NCBI GenBank assembly: GCA_021730855.1
Contig: JAKFYM010000238.1
Span: forward strand, 1-12,818
Reading direction: 5' to 3'
From: Bdellovibrionales bacterium
GTDB taxonomy: Bacteria; Bdellovibrionota; UBA1018; CAIPTA01
DNA length: 12,818 nt
Positions within the stretch are counted from its first letter, which is position 1, and the number at the start of each line of letters is the position of its first letter. This document shows positions 7,057 through 12,818 of the stretch, one piece after another. Position numbers and translations under genes: made by a program. The notes under the pieces were generated by a model, which worked only from the letters and a program-made list of their open reading frames with translations, had not been told where the DNA came from and ran no database searches.

Positions 7057-7062
7057 CTCCTT
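7057..7062 (-). promoter_or_regulatory. Shine-Dalgarno that fixes the hemerythrin start
   Basis: AAGGAG on the minus strand, seven bases before the ATG at 7049. It decides for the shorter 187-residue product over the open frame beginning at 7106. Confidence 0.8.
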
Positions 7063-7247
7063 AGAATTTGTTTTGGACGCCAGGATCCAGAACTTCTACT
7101 AAGCATTTAAGATGCCAATTTTTCCCCTGACCCGCTTCCTTCTGGGCCAAACCTTGGGGCATTTTTTCAGAACTTCCTCCCCTTGCGGCCTTATTTTGCG
7201 CGCATCTTGGCATCCTTTCTGCTTTCTTCCACCGCAGCGAGGTCACC

Positions 7248-8084
7248 ATGGCTAGAGGTTTTTGGAAGGGCACTATCAGTTTTGGCTTATTGAACATTCC
7301 CGTGGGCCTACAGTCGGCCGACGAGGGGGATGACATTCATTTTTCTCTGCTCGACGAGCGAAATCTGTCACGAGTCAAATTTAGACGGGTAAATGAAAAA
7401 ACTGGAAAAGAAGTGCCTTACAAAAAAATCGTAAAAGGCTACGAGTACGAGAAGAATCAGTTTGTGGTGGTTTCCGATCAGGACTTCAAGGCCGCCAACC
7501 CCAAAGCAACGCAAACCATCGATATCCAGGATTTTGTGCGTCTAGAAGAAATCGACCCGCTTTTTTTCGACCGCCCTTATTATATCGTCCCGCAAAAGCA
7601 GGGGGAAAAGGGCTACTTTTTGCTTCGTGATACATTGGCCAAAGAAGAAAAGGTGGCGATCGCAAAGGTAGTTTTGCGCACCAAGCAACACTTAGCGGCC
7701 GTGATGGCCCGAGGCGACTATCTAGTGCTGGAGCTCTTGCGTTTTGCTCACGAGGTACTTACCGCCAACGAAGTCGATTTCCTCAAGGAGATAGGCACTA
7801 AGGGCAAATACTCTCCGAAAGAAATGAAAATGGCGCAGTCACTCATGGACGATATGACGGTGGCCTGGGACCCCGAGCAATACCAGGACACTTACCAGAA
7901 GGATTTGATGAAAAGAATCAAAGCCAAGGTAAAAGCCGGCGAAGGAGCCACGATCGAGAGTGCAGAGCAAGAGGAAGCTCCGCGGCCCTCCAATATGATC
8001 GATCTATTGCCCCTGCTGCAGAAGAGCTTGGCGGCAAAGGGCAAAAAGAAGCGACCAGCTCCTAGACAAGAAAAATCGGCCTGA
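7248..8084 (+). CDS. ku: Ku, DNA end-binding protein of bacterial NHEJ
   Basis: This 278-residue bacterial Ku should form a homodimeric ring on double-strand break ends and recruit LigD. It is recognised by the N-terminus ARGFWKGTISFGLLNIPVGL (2-21), the early KFRRVNEKTGKEVPYKKIVKGYEYEKNQFVV stretch shared by all bacterial Ku proteins (about 44-75), and the YYIVPQKQGEKGYFLLRDTL segment. Length is normal for the family. The C-terminus is lysine-rich (AAKGKKKRPAPRQEKS), as in many bacterial Ku proteins, where it aids DNA binding and threading. GAGGT four bases before the ATG at 7248 supports the start. The stop codon shares one base with the ligD start (TGATG at 8082-8086), so the two are translationally coupled. 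Confidence 0.97.
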   Translation: MARGFWKGTISFGLLNIPVGLQSADEGDDIHFSLLDERNLSRVKFRRVNEKTGKEVPYKKIVKGYEYEKNQFVVVSDQDFKAANPKATQTIDIQDFVRLEEIDPLFFDRPYYIVPQKQGEKGYFLLRDTLAKEEKVAIAKVVLRTKQHLAAVMARGDYLVLELLRFAHEVLTANEVDFLKEIGTKGKYSPKEMKMAQSLMDDMTVAWDPEQYQDTYQKDLMKRIKAKVKAGEGATIESAEQEEAPRPSNMIDLLPLLQKSLAAKGKKKRPAPRQEKSA

Positions 8085-10486
8085 TGAAACCGCTGCAGGA
8101 GTATGCACGTAAGCGCGATTTTAAGAAGACACTGGAACCCAAGGGAGTTTTAGGGACGAAAGGAAAATCGCTGCAGTTCGTGGTGCAAGAGCACCATGCT
8201 TCTCACCTTCACTATGATTTCCGTTTAGAGTGGGAGGGAGTGCTCAAAAGCTGGGCAGTGCCCAAAGGGCCATCTCTGGATCCCGCCCAAAAGCGCTTGG
8301 CCGTGGAAGTAGAAGACCATCCCGTGAAATACGGCTCCTTTGAGGGACGCATCCCCGAGGGCGAATACGGAGCAGGGGAGGTGTTCCTCTGGGACAATGG
8401 AAATTGGCAACCCATAGGGGATCCCAAAAAAGGCCTGCGCAGTGGACGGTTAGAATTCGAGCTCCAGGGCAAAAAACTCAAGGGCAGATGGATCCTTGTT
8501 CGCACCCGCCGCTCCGCTCAGGGGGCAAAGCACCAGTGGCTGTTGATGAAACGCAAGGATGCCTTTGCCAGAGTGGGCGATGCCGTTCAGCCCCGAACTT
8601 TAAATTCCAAGGCCAAGCGAGGAGCCCCCGAAAAATCTAGCCAGACAAAAACGAATTTTCCTGATTTTATCCCTCCACAGCTGGCAAAGCTTGTTTCCCA
8701 TCCTCCGGAAGGGCCCGAGTGGCTGCATGAGTTGAAGTTTGACGGTTACCGCCTTCAGCTACACATCCACAACGACAAAATAAAAATATTCACCAGGAAT
8801 GGTCATGACTGGACGGAAAAGTTCCCGTCCCTAGTGAAGGACGTAAAAAAACTAGGAGTCAACGCTGCTATCCTGGACGGAGAAGCCGTGGTGGTGGATG
8901 AGTCGGGCATCAGCAATTTTCAGTTACTGCAAAATGCGCTCGAGTCAGGAAAATCTTCGGCCATTTTGTTTTATGCGTTCGACCTGCTTTTTTTAGGTAC
9001 CGAAGACCTGCGCGAATACCCCCTAGGGGAGAGAAAAAAGGTTCTGGCCGCGCTCTTGGACAAGAAAAAGCCCAAGGGCATCCTCTATAGCGAACACTTC
9101 AGTGCAGTGGCGGAAGACTTCCTTGAATCGTCCTGCAAGCTTCATCTCGAAGGCATGATCTCCAAACGCGCCGATAGTAGTTACACTTCGGGCAGAGACC
9201 ACACCTGGCTAAAATCCAAATGCACCAAAAGGCAGGAGTTCGTGATTGGCGGCTTCACCGATCCTCAGGGTTCACGCATGGCCTTTGGCGCGCTCCTCTT
9301 AGGGGTGTACGAAGGCAAACGCCTGCGCTATTGCGGGAGAGTGGGCACAGGATTCAACCGAGAGTCTTTACAAACCATTTTGAAAAAACTCAGGAAACAC
9401 GAGAGTGCCACCTCCCCCTTTGCTATCCGCAGCCCAAAGGAAGGAGGCATTCATTGGACCAAACCCGTTCTAGTGGCGGAAATCGCCTTTGCCAATTGGA
9501 CAAAAGAAGGAGTTCTCCGCGCCCCAGTTTTCCAAGGTTTGCGGGAGGATAAGCCGGCCCAAGAAATTCACCGCGAAAAAACCGTAGAAGCCGATAAGCT
9601 CAAACCCTCAGACAAGGAACTCGATCCTTTTCATGGATTTAGCAGTAAAGACAAAATTCTTTTTTCCAATCCGCAGGTCACGAAACTAGATCTAGCGAAA
9701 TTTTATCTAAAGGTCGCCCCCCATTTGCTCCCGCACGCCACACAAAGACCGCTCTCTCTCTTGCGCTGCCCGGAAGGTTGGCAAAAAGGATGTTTTTTTC
9801 AAAAGCATTTCCATGAGGAATCGCCGGAGCATGTGCACACCCATAGTGGAGAAACTAGTGAAAAGGATTTTCTGACCATCGACTCCCCCGAGGGCCTGGT
9901 GGCGCTTGTGCAAAGAGGCTCCATTGAGTTTCATGCCCAGAACGTCCGTGCCGCGGATCCCACGAGACCCGACCAATTAGTCATGGATTTTGATCCCGGG
10001 CCCGGGGTGGACTGGAAAAAGGTCAAGCAAGCCGCCCTAGACCTAAAAAACATCCTCGACCAGCTCGATTTGATTGGCTTTCTAAAAGTTTCGGGCGGCA
10101 AAGGCCTGCACGTGCACGTTCCCTTTGAGCCGCTCTACGACACTGCCGATGTGAAGGAATTTTCCCATGCTCTAGCTAGGGAGATGGTGAATCGAAATCC
10201 GGAGCTCTATACCGTGACGATCGCAAAAAAAGCCAGGAAGGGTAAAATCTTCGTGGACTACCTACGAAATGGCGAGAGCTCCACGGCGGTGCTGCCTTAT
10301 TCCGTGCGGGCACGGGAGGGAGCGCCGGTGGCATTGCCGATCGCCTGGGCACAGCTGAAAAATCTAAAATCCGCCTCCGCCTTTTCCCTGCCAAGGGTTA
10401 GTGAAATCCTGCGGACGAGAAAAAAAGATCCTTGGCAGGCATTCTTCACCACTCAGCAGAAATTGCCTCACCTGAAGCCGAGCTAA
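8084..10486 (+). CDS. ligD: LigD, multidomain ATP-dependent NHEJ ligase (PE-LIG-POL order)
   Basis: This 800-residue protein has all three LigD activities in the order seen in Pseudomonas. The 3'-phosphoesterase domain (about 10-165) shows H37, H43, D45 and R47 in EHHASHLHYDFRL, plus H79 in EDHP; these match the metal-binding set. The ATP-dependent ligase domain (about 195-495) has the nucleophile K218 in KFDG (218-221), FYAFDLLF (296-303), LEGMISKR (355-362) and WLKSK (375-379), followed by an OB-fold region with VIGGFTDPQGSR. The archaeo-eukaryotic-primase-type polymerase domain (about 520-790) has D635 and D637 in MDFDPGPG, SGGKGLHVH (670-678) and D725 in FVDYLRNG. All catalytic motifs look intact. 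It trims, fills and seals double-strand break ends together with Ku, encoded just upstream with a one-base overlap. No obvious intrinsic terminator follows. Confidence 0.97.
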   Translation: MKPLQEYARKRDFKKTLEPKGVLGTKGKSLQFVVQEHHASHLHYDFRLEWEGVLKSWAVPKGPSLDPAQKRLAVEVEDHPVKYGSFEGRIPEGEYGAGEVFLWDNGNWQPIGDPKKGLRSGRLEFELQGKKLKGRWILVRTRRSAQGAKHQWLLMKRKDAFARVGDAVQPRTLNSKAKRGAPEKSSQTKTNFPDFIPPQLAKLVSHPPEGPEWLHELKFDGYRLQLHIHNDKIKIFTRNGHDWTEKFPSLVKDVKKLGVNAAILDGEAVVVDESGISNFQLLQNALESGKSSAILFYAFDLLFLGTEDLREYPLGERKKVLAALLDKKKPKGILYSEHFSAVAEDFLESSCKLHLEGMISKRADSSYTSGRDHTWLKSKCTKRQEFVIGGFTDPQGSRMAFGALLLGVYEGKRLRYCGRVGTGFNRESLQTILKKLRKHESATSPFAIRSPKEGGIHWTKPVLVAEIAFANWTKEGVLRAPVFQGLREDKPAQEIHREKTVEADKLKPSDKELDPFHGFSSKDKILFSNPQVTKLDLAKFYLKVAPHLLPHATQRPLSLLRCPEGWQKGCFFQKHFHEESPEHVHTHSGETSEKDFLTIDSPEGLVALVQRGSIEFHAQNVRAADPTRPDQLVMDFDPGPGVDWKKVKQAALDLKNILDQLDLIGFLKVSGGKGLHVHVPFEPLYDTADVKEFSHALAREMVNRNPELYTVTIAKKARKGKIFVDYLRNGESSTAVLPYSVRAREGAPVALPIAWAQLKNLKSASAFSLPRVSEILRTRKKDPWQAFFTTQQKLPHLKPS

Positions 10487-10649
10487 GGGTTAAAGGGTGG
10501 GGTATGCATTTCTTCTCTGAGGTTGGCGGCAATTGGTGACGTGAAGCATTGGCATGTGTTTGCGACTGTCGGCAAAAAGAAGTGGACTGGATCGAGTTTC
10601 TATCCTATTTCCATTTTCTTGTCGTAAGCAGAAATCCCATCGCTATACT

Positions 10650-10658
10650 TTACCCACA
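10650..10658 (+). promoter_or_regulatory. DnaA-box-like site (one mismatch)
   Basis: TTACCCACA differs from the E. coli DnaA box TTATCCACA at one base. It is 26 bp from the perfect box at 10685. By itself it would be unremarkable. Confidence 0.25.
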
Positions 10659-10684
10659 TTTATTCATACTAATTGTTTATAAGT

Positions 10685-10693
10685 TGTGGATAA
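10685..10693 (-). promoter_or_regulatory. Perfect DnaA box
   Basis: TGTGGATAA on the plus strand is the exact complement of TTATCCACA, the strongest known DnaA-binding 9-mer in many bacteria. It sits in an AT-rich non-coding stretch (TTTATAAGT before, AAAATAAG after). One such match would turn up by chance on either strand about once per 130 kb of random sequence. Confidence 0.45.
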
Positions 10694-10765
10694 AAATAAG
10701 CCGTTTTTGAAATGGCCTGCTTAGCTTTAAGAGCTGATTCAGCTGAAAAATCGGATATCCCCATT

Positions 10766-10774
10766 TTGTCCACA
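10766..10774 (+). promoter_or_regulatory. DnaA-box-like site (one mismatch)
   Basis: TTGTCCACA differs at one base from TTATCCACA. It lies 72 bp downstream of the perfect box, in opposite orientation to it. Confidence 0.25.
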
Positions 10775-10882
10775 TTGGGAGGGAATCCAGGGTCCTAAGG
10801 CCCGCTGTTGGCTGAAGTACGCCGTCCCCAATCCCGTACGCAATAATTGCTGCGTTTCTGGCGTGAAATAGATCTAGAAACG

Positions 10883-10906
10883 GAGAACAAAATCAGCCTT
10901 GTTCTC
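10883..10906 (-). terminator. Hairpin just downstream of the GST gene, possible terminator
   Basis: GAGAACAA (10883-10890) and TTGTTCTC (10899-10906) form a perfect 8-bp stem with an 8-nt loop, only 10 bp after the stop codon of the leftward GST gene. Position fits a terminator for that gene. On the minus strand the following bases are GTTTCTAGATC, which is only weakly U-rich, so the call is moderate. An operator for another gene is less likely because no start codon lies nearby. Confidence 0.45.
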
Positions 10907-10916
10907 TGTCACACTT

Positions 10917-11552
10917 TCACCGACCGCTTTTCATCTTTTCTATGATCTCGTTGGCCTTTTCGTTCGCGCGTTTTGCTGCGGCCCGAGCTTCGCAACTCTC
11001 CACATAACGAAGGAAGACAGGACGGGGCTCTATCGTTTTAAACTGCAAACTCCAGCCAAGCTGGGCCGCCAAATATAGATCAGCCATAGTGAAGGATTCC
11101 CCCAATAGATAGGGACCCGGCTGCAAGGCCTTTTCGATGGTGTTCAGTACGTCCTCATAACTGCCGAAGCCAAGCATAGAGGGGCGAGCCGGCGTTATTC
11201 TTGGAGAGGATTTTTCGAGAACCGCCGCTTCATAGCAGCCCGCCACAAAAAACATCCAGCGCAGGTACGCGCCCCGCTGAGGGTCGCTCACAGGCGGCGC
11301 GAGATTCTTCTGGGGAAAAGCGTCCCCGAGATAGGTGAGAATGGCGGCGGTTTCCGTGATGGTCGTTCCACGATGAATGATCATTGGAACTTTCCCCATC
11401 GGATTTAATGCGAGGTATTCCGGTTTCTTTTCTTCGCCCTTGGCGAAGTCAACTAGCTGGATCTCATACGGCGCACCAATTTCCTCGAGCCCCCACTGAA
11501 CGATCCGAGCCCTGGACATGGGATTATAAAAAAACTGGATCACCTCACTCAT
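10917..11552 (-). CDS. Glutathione S-transferase family protein
   Basis: This 211-residue cytosolic GST has the usual two-domain layout. The thioredoxin-like N-terminal domain (about 4-80) shows FFYNPMSRARIVQW (7-20), with Y9 and S13 as candidate glutathione-activating residues, then NPMGKVPMI with the invariant cis-proline P56, and TETAAI (66-71), where E67 and T68 would bind the glutamyl part of glutathione. The helical C-terminal domain (about 88-211) contains LLGESFTMADLYLAAQL, the family's N-capping box region. It probably conjugates glutathione to electrophiles or reduces peroxides; the class and substrate are not clear. The ATG at 11552 is chosen over an upstream start at 11579 because of GAGGAG six bases upstream. 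It is monocistronic and divergent from the PAS kinase. Confidence 0.92.
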   Translation of the reverse strand: MSEVIQFFYNPMSRARIVQWGLEEIGAPYEIQLVDFAKGEEKKPEYLALNPMGKVPMIIHRGTTITETAAILTYLGDAFPQKNLAPPVSDPQRGAYLRWMFFVAGCYEAAVLEKSSPRITPARPSMLGFGSYEDVLNTIEKALQPGPYLLGESFTMADLYLAAQLGWSLQFKTIEPRPVFLRYVESCEARAAAKRANEKANEIIEKMKSGR

Positions 11553-11948
11553 CAGAAACTCCTCACGATCTAATGCCAATGCTGCTGATTGTAGTTCTAG
11601 TCTCGGTCAGTGTCATGACGCTCAGCTCGACCAATCCTCGCCCACTGGAAAGACTATGCTTCCGGAAATAAAACGACCCACGAAAGAATTCGATAGGAAC
11701 AGACAAGCCCTTTGGCATCTGAATGTAACCTAAAGGACTAAATTTAGCCCCCTAACCTAGGCAGCGATTTGGAATCCACTTCCATTTCCGGCACAGCGCA
11801 CTGAAATATATATTTATGCATATATATAGTAAAAAAATTTTGAGAAAGATACACTACCATTTTAATGAGTGGGATGATTTGAAAATCGCAAACGCACACT
11901 AGCTACTCAAACTGGAAGTAGTGGAAATGAATTTCTTGAAAGAACTTT
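11553..11948. other. 396-bp divergent non-coding region, AT-rich near the kinase
   Basis: This lies between the GST and PAS kinase starts and must hold both promoters. It contains a 10-bp palindrome CTAAATTTAG (11738-11747) and an AT-rich dyad, ATATATA (11806-11812) and TATATAT (11821-11827) around TTTATGCA, followed by a run of seven A. These are plausible promoter or regulator-binding elements for the kinase, but I cannot assign a -35/-10 pair with confidence. No gene or RNA is recognised. Confidence 0.5.
11559..11564 (-). promoter_or_regulatory. Shine-Dalgarno that fixes the GST start
   Basis: GAGGAG on the minus strand, six bases before the ATG at 11552. It favours the 211-residue product, which begins directly at the thioredoxin-like domain. 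Confidence 0.8.
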
Positions 11949-11956
11949 ATGTCTAG
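11927..11956 (+). other. Possible 9-codon leader ORF overlapping the kinase start
   Basis: ATG AAT TTC TTG AAA GAA CTT TAT GTC TAG encodes MNFLKELYV. The ATG is preceded by GGAAG about ten bases upstream. Its stop codon lies just inside the kinase gene, whose own ATG (11949) has only a weak purine-rich stretch (GAAAGAA) before it. The arrangement could couple initiation, but an ORF this short may be chance. Confidence 0.2.
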
Positions 11957-12818
11957 TCTCGTTTCTTCCTCTGTTGATTCTCCTCGCGAGGACATGCGCT
12001 TTCGCTTAGTAGTTGAAGCCGCCCCCAACGCCATGCTTATGGTGAACAAGCTCGGAATCATCGTTCTGGTCAATAGGCAAACAGAGGTGCTTTTTGGCTA
12101 TCCTCGAGATGAGCTATTGAATCAGTCTATAGAAATCCTCGTGCCAGACCGCTATCGAAGAGAACATCCCGGTCACCGCAACAATTTCTTTAGTAAACCA
12201 TCGACAAGATCCATGGGAGCCGGGAGAGAGCTTTTCGGACAAAAGAAGGATGGAAGTGAAATACCGATAGAGATTGGCTTAAATCCGATTGAATCCCAAG
12301 AGGGGCTGTTTACTCTAGCCAGCATCATCGACATCACGGAGCGAAAGCGTGCGGACGAGCGATTTCGTTCGGTGGTAGAGGCTTCGCCAAGCGCCATGAT
12401 CATGGTGGATAAGAACGGGCATATAGTTCTTATCAATCGGCAGACCGAAGTTCTTTTTGGCTATTCTCGTGAAGAATTGATGGGGAGGCCTATAGAAATT
12501 CTTGTGCCCGAACGCTACCGAAAAGAGCATCCCGGCCATCGCAATAGTTTCTTTAGTAAGCCATCAACAAGATCCATGGGCGCTGGGAGAGAGCTTTTCG
12601 GGCAGCGTAGAGACGGAAGCGAAGTGCCGATAGAAATTGGCTTAAATCCGATTGAAACTCAAGAGGGCCTGTTCACGCTAGCCAGTATCATCGATATCAC
12701 CGAACGAAAGAGTGAAACACAAAAAGTCATCGAAAAGAAAAACGTCCAACTGCAGAAGGCGAACGAGGAATTGTCTCAATTTGCTTATCGCACTTCACAT
12801 GATTTGCGAGCGCCGCTG
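11949..12818 (+). CDS. Sensor histidine kinase with tandem duplicated PAS domains, N-terminal part
   Basis: An open frame of 290 codons runs to the right edge with no stop. There is no signal peptide or membrane segment so far, so it is probably a cytoplasmic sensor. Two PAS domains follow each other: residues 15-135 and 136-256, each 121 residues, identical at 97 of 121 positions by my count. Each contains NRQTEVLFGY, IEILVP, EHPGHRN, FFSKPSTRSMGAGRELFGQ, DGSE.PIEIGLNPIE and ends SIIDITERK, the standard PAS-to-linker signature. A coiled-coil-like linker (about 257-275) leads to FAYRTSHDLRAPL, the H-box of the dimerisation domain, with phospho-accepting H284 (codon at 12798). The ATP-binding domain is beyond the window. 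The ligand is unknown; no haem or flavin motif is evident. The ATG at 11949 has a weak ribosome site. Confidence 0.93.
   Translation, partial: MSSLVSSSVDSPREDMRFRLVVEAAPNAMLMVNKLGIIVLVNRQTEVLFGYPRDELLNQSIEILVPDRYRREHPGHRNNFFSKPSTRSMGAGRELFGQKKDGSEIPIEIGLNPIESQEGLFTLASIIDITERKRADERFRSVVEASPSAMIMVDKNGHIVLINRQTEVLFGYSREELMGRPIEILVPERYRKEHPGHRNSFFSKPSTRSMGAGRELFGQRRDGSEVPIEIGLNPIETQEGLFTLASIIDITERKSETQKVIEKKNVQLQKANEELSQFAYRTSHDLRAPL
11991..12716 (+). repeat. In-frame tandem duplication of a 363-bp PAS module
   Basis: Unit 1 is 11991-12353 and unit 2 is 12354-12716, a period of 363 bp (121 codons) with no indel between copies. Many of the base differences are at synonymous third positions (for example in the FFSKPSTRSMGAGRELFG stretch), while the amino-acid changes cluster in the first half. 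This shows an old enough duplication for silent drift with retained protein sequence. Confidence 0.92.

Larger units (their letters stand above)
10487..10916. other. 430-bp non-coding region with DnaA-box-like sites and several dyads
   Basis: No convincing gene lies between ligD and the leftward GST gene. The centre (about 10640-10710) is AT-rich. It holds three DnaA-box-like sequences, a 13-bp dyad AGCTGA-T-TCAGCT (10732-10744), an 11-bp dyad GCAAT-A-ATTGC (10840-10850), a TAGATCTA palindrome near 10870 and the hairpin at 10883-10906. An open stretch of 48 codons (10731-10877, plus strand) has no ATG or ribosome site and is not called. The region is unusually long for this compact window, where most gaps are under 200 bp. 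Confidence 0.6.

Noticed and set aside
7111..7214. GATGCCAA (7111-7118) and TTGGCATC (7207-7214) as an inverted repeat in the HHE/ku divergent region
   Set aside because: The arms are 88 bp apart and only 8 bp long; expected by chance often enough that I do not call an operator.
10650..10774. Chromosomal replication origin
   Set aside because: Only one perfect DnaA box, and none of the genes usually found at oriC are present; kept only as a low-interest finding.
10731..10877. 48-codon open stretch after ligD that could be a small protein or remnant
   Set aside because: No ATG start or Shine-Dalgarno sequence, and no recognised family; most likely chance.

Overview
The window looks like chromosomal DNA from a free-living Gram-negative bacterium of roughly 50-53% GC (estimated by eye). 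Signs of a Gram-negative envelope are a probable outer-membrane protein with a signal peptide and coiled coil, a lipoprotein, and an AlgI/AlgJ-type O-acetylation pair. The mix of a secreted arginine-deiminase-like protein, Ku/LigD, a stand-alone parvulin and a PAS kinase would suit a Bdellovibrio-like or other deltaproteobacterial-grade organism. That placement is an inference with low confidence. I see no insertion sequence, phage gene, CRISPR array, tRNA or rRNA.

Layout, left to right: (1) 1-170, minus strand, the 5' end of an exported coiled-coil/porin-like protein. (2) 315-1271, plus, a secreted PAD_porph-family deiminase, overlapping tail-to-tail with (3) 1260-2108, minus, a lipoprotein with a trypsin-like fold that has lost its catalytic residues. 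(4) 2245-3498, plus, a GT87-family polyprenyl-phosphate-dependent membrane glycosyltransferase, facing (5) 3520-3789, minus, a small cytoplasmic parvulin (PpiC-like). (6) 3943-5325 and (7) 5328-6416, plus, an MBOAT acyltransferase plus an SGNH/AlgJ-like partner, a two-gene glycan O-acetylation module. A strong hairpin separates them from (8) 6486-7049, minus, a hemerythrin HHE protein with a lysine-rich tail. (9) 7248-8084 and (10) 8084-10486, plus, ku and ligD, a complete bacterial NHEJ operon. (11) A 430-bp non-coding stretch with DnaA-box-like sites. (12) 10917-11552, minus, a glutathione S-transferase. (13) A 396-bp AT-rich non-coding stretch. (14) 11949 to the window end, plus, the N-terminal part of a histidine kinase with two nearly identical PAS domains.

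Transcription units alternate strand almost without exception, so each gap is either a divergent promoter region or a tight convergent junction. Only two multi-gene operons are visible: MBOAT-SGNH (2-nt gap) and ku-ligD (1-nt overlap). Functional themes are envelope glycan synthesis and modification (GT87, MBOAT, SGNH), exported proteins of uncertain role (deiminase, pseudoprotease) and stress or DNA-damage survival (HHE, Ku, LigD, GST). The points most worth following up are the pseudoprotease that has lost all three catalytic residues, the altered active-site surroundings of the exported deiminase, and the recent tandem PAS duplication. I did not find a clearly new multi-gene system.
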